Assembly: GCF_963678635.1 (NCBI RefSeq)
Contig: NC_087070.1
Coordinates: forward strand, 45,925,467 to 45,989,466
Length of the DNA: 64,000 nt
Direction of reading: 5' to 3'
Origin: Symsagittifera roscoffensis
Lineage: Eukaryota; Xenacoelomorpha; Acoela; Convolutidae
The translations under genes were made by a program, and so were the position numbers. This document shows, piece by piece, positions 33,801-45,800 of this stretch (its first letter is position 1; each line of letters begins with the position of its first letter). Below the pieces are notes generated by a model, which had not been told where the DNA came from, did not search any database, and saw only the letters and a list, made by a program, of their open reading frames with translations.

Positions 33801-36800
33801 GTCATTTGATAGCTATTACAGTTTTTAAGCTACGAAGCTTCTGTTGTTGAACTAAAAATTTTTAATGGTCTCATTGGTTCCTTGCTTTCAATGACACTCG
33901 TTGCTTGATTTTAAGACATCTTTTGGTGCAAACATTTGGAATCTAGTTCTTGACAACTTCTTGTTCAGCATCTGTTTCAATTTAATTATTCTCTTTGCTC
34001 TGCTTCCAAACTGTTTTCTCTGAAGATTTGGATTGACCTTGTTTAGATGATATCGGGCGGTCAAGGGGGTGGCTTTTCGTCCGGCGACGCCTCAGATTCC
34101 TCGGATCCTCGTCTTACCGACATCTGTTTGTCGTATTTACGTGAACAAACATTTGATGCGTCCTTGTTGTCCCAACTGCCAGAGGATATTTCGGCTAAGG
34201 ATCTGCTGACGATCTGTCAGAGTCCGTTCTACAAAGACCAGGTGTGAAATAGTCGTTGAAACCTGAATTGTCCAGCTGTAATTAATCATGTGCATGCTAC
34301 CATTGCATGGCACGCTGCATAAAAATATCTGTCGTTAGTGTCCGGAGGATCTTGTAGTTTCTTCGTGGATCCATAGAGTCTGAAATTTATTCGTTCGCAA
34401 TGCACTCGACTGTCACACCTCTGAAAGTCCCCGTTTTTGTCGAAATAAAAGTTTGCAAACTGTCTGACACTGTCAAGAAACGATGTCTAGTTTTTATTCC
34501 TCCTTCGTTTTCCTCGAGGTCGTGCAACTTTTGCTTTGCAAAGACCTGTAGATTGTGGTTTTTGACTCGTTTTCAGAGTTTTTTTTACGAATATTTGCAG
34601 TAGCATCGTCTTTGCAGTAATTTGTTGCTGGATTGTAGTTTTTAATCGGATGGTCATGGATTAGTGTTGTAAAAACTGATGTCAAAATTTCGCTTGTATT
34701 GTCATCTGCAGTTTAGTGAAAATTAAAAATTTTCAGTCTTGGTCAGGAGTTTGATAAGGATCTTGTTGTTCTCTCGTAATTTTGTCCATTATGGATTAAT
34801 TCATCTGTGTTACCTTTTTAAACGTGATATTGCTGAAACTCGTCTAATTGTTTTTTTTTTAAATAATCTATAAAAAAAGTACTCTTTTTAAGCGTATCTT
34901 GGAGGATATTTTATGCTTTTTTGCTTATGTTGGTTTTATTCATCAATTATTTTTCGCCTGTCGTGAGTGAATCAGGAAACCTTCCTCGGTTTCAGTTGAT
35001 ATCGAGTTCCGGTGGAAAATTCGACCCCAGCGACATCAATGGAGACGGTGCATTAATATCTGTAGCCTGTGAGTACTACTCTCAAAATGGAAAGCTATCC
35101 AACGACCATTTGATCAAATACCTGGAATTGTACCCGAAGAAAAGTTATTCGGACCTGGAAGACACGTGCAAAGCACAGGTAGATTCGAACTCGGCAGAGG
35201 GTTGGGCTGAAGCAAGGCAACTACAGAGACATAGGTTTTGTTTCGTGGCTGCATAAGGTCGAAACAGTCTTGATCGTAATTTTGCTAAACGGCTACTTTG
35301 TAGTGACGGTATGAAATTTGAGGATTGTGTGATGGATCCGATTAGGGGTCGCAGTTGATCTAAGAGTCTAGGTTGTCAGTTTCCACGATTTGAGAGTAGA
35401 CCACGAACAATTCGAGGTGCAAGTATGATAGCTGTGTCCATAATTGAAATGCGTCCACGAATAAATTTTTATTGAGTCAACTTCTTCGGAAACCGTTTTG
35501 CGTTTGCTATCCTGCGTTTTTCTATTATTGATTTTCCCAGAGACACTAACAGCTATCGTACTTGTAGCTAGCTGGAACCAGGATCGTCAAAAGTTGGAGA
35601 CCATACGCGGGTAGCAAGCGTTTGATCCAAGTACGAGAATCCTCCGTTAGAACAGAGCTAATAGTGTCTCATACTTTACGAAGTGCGCCCATTGTTTTAT
35701 TTTCTCATTCTTGTGTAATTGTAGATCGGTCCCGTAAACTAACTCTCTCTGCGAAAGAGAATTGTGTCCTCGTCGTCCTAAAGAAAAGAAGTGAATTGTA
35801 GAAATGTATTTTGCTTCTATTTCTCATTCTTGGCTCTCAGTTTTTGCAAAATGACATTTCTACACTTCATTTATTTCAAAGAAGTTGAGGAGAGTTCTTT
35901 CATTTACGTAGAAAGAGTTTGATTGTTGAAAAAACGATCTACTACAATTACACAAAAATGAAAAATAAAAAAACGTAGTGGAAATCAGTCTCGGGTCGGG
36001 ATCAGTTCGGTTCAATGGTTGAATTGTCAAGCCATGTCCCTGTGAAATGATTATTCCATGTCCAGCTTTCCCTCAGCTTCGTCGTGCTTACTAATTAATT
36101 CTTCAAATGTGGGATTCGGCGCAGCTTCGACTCTTTCTCTGATCTTTCCGTTGCCTTGCTTCAACCCTTCTATTTATTTTTTTTTTTTTACATTTTTCAC
36201 TAAATGTCACTGTCTAGTATCTATCCTAGTATCTATCAGAAGGAAGAAGTTTGCAGTTTCACTCAACAAAACATATACAGTATCGCCAGTTGTTGTTATT
36301 TTGCTAGTTGTCTACAAGATCGGATGGAATTTATATTAGTCGGTTTGTCTATTTAATAAAAGAAAAATAAGTTGGTGATCAGAAAAAGGTTCCCAGTCCG
36401 GGAGTCGAACCCGGGCCTTGCGGGTGAGAGCCGCAAATCCTGACCGCTAGACCAACTGGGATATGGTTGGCTGTCGTTTGCTTGCTCATTACTCTAAGAT
36501 CAAGCTGGAACAAGTAAATTTAAAAATAAGTTGATATTAGAATTGTAGAATTGCATGGGCGACCAGCTAAAACAAAACCACTCTTGATTTTTACAAATGA
36601 ACGCGAATAAAAATGAAACAGACCAAAATTTGCCTGAGTTAGAAGAGTGGTTTTGTTTCAGCTGATTTCTGGTTCGGGCGGAGACGGAATTTCGGGAAAT
36701 AGCGGGATTGAAGCGATAGTGCGAGCAGCGTGTGAACATTACTTGGTGAACAGTGATTTCACGACAGAGCAGATTCTTCAACTTAAAAAGCTGTTCCCAG

Positions 36801-39800
36801 AGAGAACTGCCTACAAACAGCTTACCGAACTGTGCGAAGACCCTGACGTTAGTTTTTAATAGCTGGGGCTATACTATAACCAACCAGGGTTGAGGGTACT
36901 ACTATGATAGAGTGGTCCCTTGAAAATAACTAGATCCGTTGAGAATTAGACACAGAGTATTTTCAAACAAATTTTATGTTTTGTTTCTTCTTAAAACCTC
37001 TCCCTCGCCATTTTAAGGTTGAAAATTAAAAAAAAACGCCAATAGCGCAATTTGATGACAAATAAGTCAATCCAATTTTGGTTGCTAAACCGTAAAATAA
37101 ATTGAAGCGAGCAAATTTCAATATATAAACAATGTAGTAATTACAATTTTTAATCTTAAAAGTTTTTGACTCAACATATTTCGCGAGATTTTTTGAAATG
37201 AATAATTTATACACCAATCAATTGTGAAAATTATAAGATGCGAAATGCATGCGGGACCTGTCTCTCATTGTTACTTTTTCGAGGGACCACTCTTTCATAG
37301 TAGTACCGGGTTGGGAAATGACTTCTCTGAAATTGGCAACAGATACATATACGGTTCGTTACATACAGGGTGAGGACTTTGTGTTAAACTGTTTAAAACA
37401 AATGAGTAAAAACAGTTTAAAACAGAGAGTAAAAAACATAATGTTTAACATGAGAGAAACTCAACGAAGTGTTTCCCGTTTCTCTCAGTCTGGAAACTGG
37501 AAAAGGAACTATCACAACACAATTTGTGTTTGATCGAGTTTCCCATTCCTAGTCCGGGAGTCGAACCTGGGCCTTGCGGGTAAGTGCCGCAAATCCTAAC
37601 CGCTAGACCAACTAGGATATACCCTTTTTACTGGGTGCAAAGAAAGACGGTATAAACAACCAGTTCTCTGGAAAATTACGTCTAGTATTGAAGGTTATCA
37701 TTCCGAAAAATGCCCTGTATATTTAGAAACAAATTTAATGTAAATCTTAGCAGCGGCGTTCCCGTATGCTGGAGGGGTCTAAGACAACAGGCCGACGGGA
37801 CTTCAAGCCGAAGAGACTTGAGGTCAAAATTTAAACTTTACAAGCACCTCAAATCTCTATTTTTCCTCTGTAAAACGTTGCTTTTCAAAAATCTCTTATA
37901 AATCGGAAAAATTCCTAATTGCGCAAATAAATCCAGTCCAATAAAATTAAACGGACGGATTGCAACATAAGCAGATTGTCAGATCTAAGATTGAAACAAA
38001 GTGCATTGAAAAAAAATTTAATTCCTAATTAAAGGATAGCAATTTTTAAAAATTTGAAAAACTGTTTTAAGTTTCGATTTTGTGCAAAAACGATTTCGCG
38101 AATTGGAACGTCTACCGATTTTGATTGGTTGAAAATTTTCCATAATTTCATTCCTTTATGAGTAAAGTCCTCTTAGTAGTCATTCGTGAAATAATCCTCA
38201 GCATCATCTGAAGTTGGTAAGTTATTAAAAAAATCAGAAAATCAGTACTATTGGGGATAAGGTATATTTGAAATCCATGCAAAATAAGCAAGTTGAAAAA
38301 CAGTTTTTGTAGAAAAATATCTAGAAAAACGAAGTTTTCAAGTTTTTTGAATTTTGAAAATTTTGATTCCAAAAAGGCGCTAAAATACTCTAAGTTAACT
38401 AACGTTACCCAACAAAAACTAAGTTTTTACCTTTTAAATTAAGCTTACAGCAATTAAAATTAGACTGCTCGCTCGCTTTATTCACTCGAATTAAGACGAA
38501 ATATAAAAAAATCACCGGTTTTTCGACACTGGGAAAACTTTCAAGTTTTTTTATGTGGTTCGAATCACGTCTGTCAGGGATTTAATATGATATATCACTC
38601 AATCGAGTCCGATCATAAAACAGACCCGAATACAAAGTTCCCTATTTTCAATGGTCGGAACTACCAGCGAGTAACAGTTTGAAAAGCTTGTGAGGGCGAC
38701 AGGAACTTCGACGGAAAGCAAATTAAAGGTCACTAGCGTTTCGGACAAAAAGCGAATAAAACTGGTTGATTAAAACGAAACTTCACTTAAAAAAGAGTAT
38801 ATAGGATCATCGCATATGAAAAATTATTCTAAATTTTAATCGAGCGTTATTCCGAATATTTTGCTAATCAATTCGGACCAATTTAACATCCTCCCCCTAA
38901 ACACGTTTAGGGGGGAGGATGTAAACTTGATCCATCAGTTCTTGAATGTAAATGAAAGTCTTACTTGCTATTCTAATTGGCTAGGCCGCGAATTGCGAGG
39001 TGTCAGTTTTTGATTGGAGTTCAGAAATTTTCCGATAAGCACCTACGACGATATCAATAAAATGGAATTTATACAAAAACTTTTTGTTGTTTATATTGCT
39101 CGTGAAGTCACACAAATGTGAATATAAGCTCAAAACATAAGTTTTTATTATAAATGATAATTATAAAGTATTACATCCAAATAGTTCAATACATTTATGA
39201 AATGCATAAATTACACGACTGTGACATGTGGAAACTTGATTTAATTGGGGTCTAAACAATTCCGGGCAATTCTAATAAATTTGTTTCTGCGAAATCGTCT
39301 AAATTCCGTTTTTTAATATCGTCTTTTTTGAGTGTCTAATTCCCTCCTCGCTTTGGAAAAATTTACTTCCGTAAGCGCGCTGTAATTGTGGAGGGAACTA
39401 AGAACGATTTTTGATTCCGTGAATCAAGAACTGTCATTGTGCTCAATGACTACTAGCAAAAGTCAGCTCCAACAGTAATCTAATGCAGAGGCAACTTCAA
39501 TTTTTAAAGTTCTCTTAAAGATCGAGTTAGTTAAAATTTCAAAAGTTTTTAAAGTCCGATTTGTTTTGGTCATCTACAGGTCTTGGTCGTCTACAGGTCT
39601 TGTCTGAGTGTGCTGATGTTTTCTTTTACAGCAGCAAGTTCTTCGTCTTTTCGTTTCAAGTGGCTGAACTTAATACATAATATCACGGAACGAAGAAAGT
39701 ATGATTGTTGGCCAAATAGCAATGGATTATTGTATGATAGAGCCTGCGAGTTAGAATTGAAGGATGAAAGAATTATCATGCAATAATCCATTATTTTTAG

Positions 39801-42800
39801 CCAACAATAATTATTTCTCCGTTCCATGATCTTATACATGTACTAGTTTACTTGTTTGGTCCCGTGAGAACACTAGTTAAGATGCTTTTTCCTGCCTATT
39901 TCCTGAAAACAAAAGTAAGCGCGGGATTCGATCCAACTCATTGGGGTTGGTAACCAAATTCGTACCCGCTTAACTAACTTTGCCAGCTGAGTTATCAATA
40001 TAGAGAATTTAAAATGCTTACTGTGAAAATTAACCCAATTACTGCGCCTGTTTTTATCAGGGACCACAGAATTTTCGAGGGGCCAAACAAGGAAACTAGT
40101 ACACTTATGTGCATCGAATTAGTTTGTAAAATGCGTAAAAGTAATTTTTAAGTCTTATGCGTTAAAATTATTGTTCCGACTTTCGATACGAAAGTAACAG
40201 AATATTTGTGCTCGGGGTGGGTTTTTTTTCTTCAGACAAATTTCGACTTTTCAACTAGCCATTTTTGACGGGATTTTTTTTATATCATTCAAAAAGTATT
40301 GTCCTGAGCTTAAATTTGAAAAGATATTTCACCTGTGATCATTTTTCGTAAAGTTATGAGGGTTTAAAGGCTGCCATTATGACCAATTTGGGACAATTAA
40401 CGTGCGATGTAATTCGAGCTATTAACGCGTAAGCGGAGATTTAATCCGTCTTAGAAATCGTTCCAAATAGGTTGAACGAAGCTTATTTGCCATAATTGAT
40501 TACTTGCAAGGAACGAAATCTATCCTTTTGTACTTAATATGGCGTGTGGGGGGATGATTTTCAAAAAAATTTCAATATTTAGAAAAAAAATTTCATTTTA
40601 TTTTATTTCATTTCATTTTTTTATGTTATTACTGCTCCATAAACCTTAAAAGACAGCCGGAACATTCAGGGCTTCGCCCTGATACGAGCAGTCTTGTTTT
40701 ATTTAATTGCCTACTCTGATCTATTTGAAGCATGAACAAATGCTGTAGTTAAAGTTTAAAATAATCTCTAACTTTGCGATAATTGGCAAAGATTTGGTCC
40801 TACTACAGATTTCGTCCTATTCATGTAATTAACAGATTTCGTCCCATATCCAAATTTGTGGGACGAAATCTGTGTACGCTTTGAAATGGGACGAAATCGG
40901 TTGAAATTAAAATGGGACAAGATCTGTCATGGAACGAAATCTGTCTCAACCTTTTGCGACGTATATTGTTTCGCAACAAAGTTTTAGCAAATTTGGTTCT
41001 TACTTCTTTTTCTGCAAAAGAGCAAAGGAGAGAATAAATGAGGTTCTTTATTTTCGTGACGCGGGAGGTGAGTTTTAGTAGTAGAACGACCGTTTCCGCT
41101 CCTACCAGAAATGAGCTTTGCAAAATAATATCCATCAAAAGAAAGCCTACATAGCATCTAGAAATTACCCTTCAGATGGAACTTTTGTTTCAGCTCATTT
41201 CTGGTGGTGCGGGTGGAAACGGGGGAGGGGCGGGATCAAGTGGGTCTCGGGATGCAATGGTTAAGGAAGCGTGCGACTATTACCGTGCTAACGAAGACTT
41301 CACGGCCGAACAGCTGTTCGCACTGAAGAGTGCTTTCCCCAATCGTTCCCTGAAAGAAATCACAGAGTTGTGCGCCGACGGAGAAGTTAGTTGTTCACAA
41401 CCCACCTATTTTTTCTTCACAAAATTAAATCTAGCGACCATATTTCAAAATTAAAATCTATGGCATCAAAAAATCTATAAAGATAACCATTATAGAAAGG
41501 AAAGATTATTTTATTCTGAGTAGTTTCAAAATGCATTTTTTACACGTAAAACGATCACATGAAAAGAAGCTATGAAATAGGTACACGGGTAATAGAAGGA
41601 TTGTTAAAAGCCAAAATTCAGTTTTGTTGTTGGGTTGCAATAAACGAAACTTCCTTCATCACTGATTATTAAAAACTATGGATAATGAAGATTTGGAATC
41701 CGCATGCTTATTTGCCGATCTTGAAGTTCGGACCTATCAGATAACGAGCGCAGCTATATTTTGGGTTCGATGTGTCCGAGACCCAACTATCATGTGTTCT
41801 AAAGCTAACTGACGTTTTGTGTTCGTTCGGATTAAGACTTCTGTTCAAGCATAATTTGCCGAAAGTTATTTCACGAGTCAACAATTTTTTCGTTTTGAAT
41901 TTGTTTATGGAGCTTTTTTTTCAAGTTCTGTGTCGTCCATCTACAGTCTAGTCTGCTTGATTTTTCGCGTAACTTACGCTTGGTATGTGAATTTCAATTT
42001 CGCCTCACTCGTAAATCTTTCGTACATTTCTTATAATCTGAAAGTTAGCTAATCTCTTTTTCTTTAACTATTTACCCCTTTTCGTACCTAGAGACGAATT
42101 TCCACCCCTACAACAGTCAAGCAGATGCAAATTTTCTTCCTCTTAACGAATCTCTCTCTCTCTCTCTCCCTTATGAAAAGGGGAAATAGATGAAGAGATA
42201 CTTTAGTTACGCCCCTGGATTAAAAAACAATCCCTAAATGAGCTGAAACCTTTGCCTCAACGAACCTCCAATTGTAATATCAATAAAGAGATAATAAATG
42301 CGCAACTCGAGGTTCTGTTTCAGCTCATTTCGGGATCGGACGGGGAGGGTGGAGTTAATCCATCGCGGGAGGCTATCGTGAAAGAAGCGTGCGACTACTA
42401 TTCGCTGAATTCTGACTTTACCACCAAACAATACGAGAGTCTTAAACAGCTGTACCCTGAAAGAACCACGTTTAAGCAGCTTACAGAGCTGTGCGATAAT
42501 GAGGTTTGTTTGATCTGAGTTTTTTGAGGATTTTGGTAGATTTAGTTTTTATAGTGGCGCAAAGTCCTCTTCGCCTCTGTGTTATTTTTCGAAATTCTCT
42601 TTTTTTTTGGTCGAACTTTCATGTGCATAGGAAGACTCGGAGTATAAATATTTGCGATATCGAATCATTGTGAGCGGATCGAGAGAAGTTGCCAGATCTA
42701 ACATGGAATTTTTACCGGCATGTCTTCAAGCAACCTCAAGGCTCTAACATCTTGCTCGGAAATCTTTTGTACTCCTTCACTTTAAGGCTCTGACACACCA

Positions 42801-45800
42801 ACCGTTCATCACTTAAGTTGGTCCAAGAATTAATCGGTTCAGATGGTCGAAATAAAGAGAAGCTAATTATCAGTGCTGAGTAGAATAAGTTTTTCGATAG
42901 TTTGGAATGAAGCCTTAAGCAGTAATAAAAATTAACCGAAAATAACTTATATCAACTTAAATTGCAATAAAAGCATCCGCGAAAAGAGCTGAAACAAGAC
43001 CACCTAAATGTTGAATTTCAAATTTCCCATCTGCCTTGTGATGAGAAAAATTAGAGAAAATGGGTCTCTGTTTCAGCTCATTTCGGGATTGGATGGGGAG
43101 GGGGGCTCTGATCCTTCGGGCGAAGCAACCGTGAAACTAGCATGTGAATACTATTCTGTAAATTCGGACTTCACAACTAAACAAATGGAGGACCTCAAGC
43201 GTCTCTATCCAGACAGAACTTCGTTCAAGCAACTCGCTGAGCTGTGTAAAAATGATGAGGTTGGTTCAAGTCTGAGAATTGGAATCAAATTTGCTTTTGA
43301 CTCCATGAGTGTTAGAGGAGAGCCTATTTTCAAAAAATATATACATACATTTTTACAATGTAAGATTCAACGATAATGTTTTTTGGTTGTTTTTGGACGC
43401 CGTAATTTTAATTGTATCTAAGTTATAGTTAAATTGTAACTTAATCAAAGTGGGAAGAATCGGAAGTTTTTGAGGAGTTTATGCAGCTCTTCAAATGAAA
43501 TAGACACTCCAATGAAAATTTTCTATTGCGTCAGAAATTATTTTTTGATTTAACAATTTTTCTACAAATGCATTTGAGAAGAAGCGTTTTTTTCTTACGG
43601 CTGAATTTTTGTGATTTTAAATTCTGTCTATATGAATATGATTAATCTTTTTTAACGTCATGGCTGAAGCCTTTTCGCTATTATCCCAAGATGAAACACA
43701 TTTTGATATAGTTTATAAACTAGTGTGTGGTTATAACGTATACAAAACTAACGTATTTGTGGTACCTGCTGAAGCAAAAGATCTCACTTAGATAGTAATA
43801 CATTTGAAACCAATTTATACATCTTCAAAATGCATTGAATGAGCCTTCATTTTTTGTTCTAAAATACTTAGTGAGATCTTTTGTTTCAGCTGATATCCGG
43901 GGACTCGGGTGATTCAAAACCCTCTGACTCTGAGATCGTGAAGCGAGCGTGTGAATACTATGCCGTGCACAAAGATTTCACGCGAGAACAGGCCACAGAC
44001 CTTATGGAGAAATTCACTGACCTCAGTTTCAACGAATTACCCAGTCTATGCTCCGATTCTGATGTATGTTTTTTTTTCTTAGGTTACATTTTAAGATGAC
44101 ATTTTTTCTCAAACCATCCGGCAATTAATTGCAATTATTGCAATAATTGATTGGCAGGGTAGAATCAATATAATATATTGGATAACGGGTACACAATAGT
44201 ATTGCAATATATTATTACGCATCCCTGGTACGGATGCGTAGCTTGTAAAAGTTGAAATCGATTACTGGTGTGCTGTGCAATTTCTTGGATATCGCTGTGC
44301 TGTAAGATTTTATTCACGATTGCTTCGTCTCTGTTTATGTGTTAAGACAAACTAATCGACGCTTATATCTCATATTGGTTGAAACAAAAGGTCTCCAATA
44401 ATAGTTCAAAAATAAACAATTCAATGCAAAGTTACAGCGAAAAAAAATTAAGTTCAATACAAAAGAGATCTTTTGTTTCAGCTGATATCCGGGGACTCGG
44501 GCGACTCAAACCCCTCTGAATCTGAAATCGTGAAGCAAGCGTGTGAATACTATGCCGTGCACAAAGATTTCACGCGTGATCAAATCAACGACCTAATGGA
44601 CAAGTTCACCGATCTCAGTTTCAACGAACTACCCAGCCTATGCTCAGACTCAGGCGTATGTTTTTTTTTCGTTTTTTTTTGGATTCGATAGAACGTGGCG
44701 CATTTTTCAGAAGTGCGAAAAAGTGTTCCGGAATTTGTTTATACCTTAAAAATATATACACCAGCTCTTCTGGTACTCAGCCAAGTAAAATTGCTCGGCT
44801 CGGTTTTCCTTCAAGTGTTTGCGCTATAGATTCACAAATTTTGTTGTACCGGTCGCCTGAAGTTAGCTGAAACAAACCATTGCATGTCATATAAGAAATC
44901 TGATCATTGAAAATATAAGTCAAAGAAAATGATGTTTATGCAATCAATAACTAGAAATGCGTAATCCGCATTTAATAATCTATTTGGTAATTTTGGAGAA
45001 GGGGTAATATTATTTGGAAATGAGATGGACAGCAATGAGTTGTTTCAGCTGATTTCGGGGGGTGGGGAGGGGAAAGATGGGTTGTCTCCGCAAGGGGTTG
45101 TGGGGGATGCGTGTAGCTACTATGAAGTGCACAATAGCTTCAGGGCAGATCACATCAGTGTGTTGTTGAAACTACACCCTGATCTGAGCTTCAACCAACT
45201 ACCCACACTTTGCACTAACCATGATGAAGATGTACGTTTAAATCTTTTTGTTTTTCGAATTTTCATAGCAAAATATGATATTTGATAGCTCTTCTGAAGA
45301 TTTTTGATATTTTTAAAAAATGATAGAAAAGACGAACATGGCTCATTTTAATAAATTTGAGGGCTCTTTTCCAGTCTCTCAAAAGATTTTTTTTAGAGAA
45401 TAGATTTCAGTAAGACTGTTTAAAATCAACTTTGATGCTCTAAACTAAGAACAAAATAACAAAGGAACAGAATTGAACAAGATTTTTTAGTTACAAATAA
45501 CCGCATGAATAATTTTTAGGTAATTATATTTTACAATTACAGGGGTGGGATATGGAAAAAAAGCCCCTTTAAATGAACTAGACTTTTTTTAAAAAATATA
45601 TATGTTGCTACGAATTGGTTTTAATTTTTACAGCTCAGAGAAAAATAAAGAGCACTAAGAATAGATTTGTGAGCTTCTTTTTTTGGTTAGTTAACTTGCG
45701 AGAGCAAGTGACTTGTAATTGGGTACTAGACTTTTTCCCGTAATTATTTTTCCAGTGAATTTAAGCAAATAATAAGCGTGGTGTTCTTTGGGAGGTCATT

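Larger units (their letters stand above)
35179..36661. other. Intron A2-A3
   Basis: 1.5 kb holding a large imperfect palindrome (35700-35966), a tRNA-Glu gene on the minus strand (36390-36461) and the A3 complementary element (36564-36586). Confidence 0.7.
36848..41193. other. Intron A3-A4 (4.3 kb), the longest in array A
   Basis: It holds a TIR-flanked element (36879-37318), a tRNA-Glu-like sequence with a CTT anticodon (37546-37617), a GC-rich hairpin (38887-38923), a long hairpin (39670-39845), a TIR element with a tRNA-like centre (39839-40103), a GGGACGAAATCTG repeat cluster (40800-40955) and the A4 complementary element. No extra module was seen in the 4.3 kb. Confidence 0.65.
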
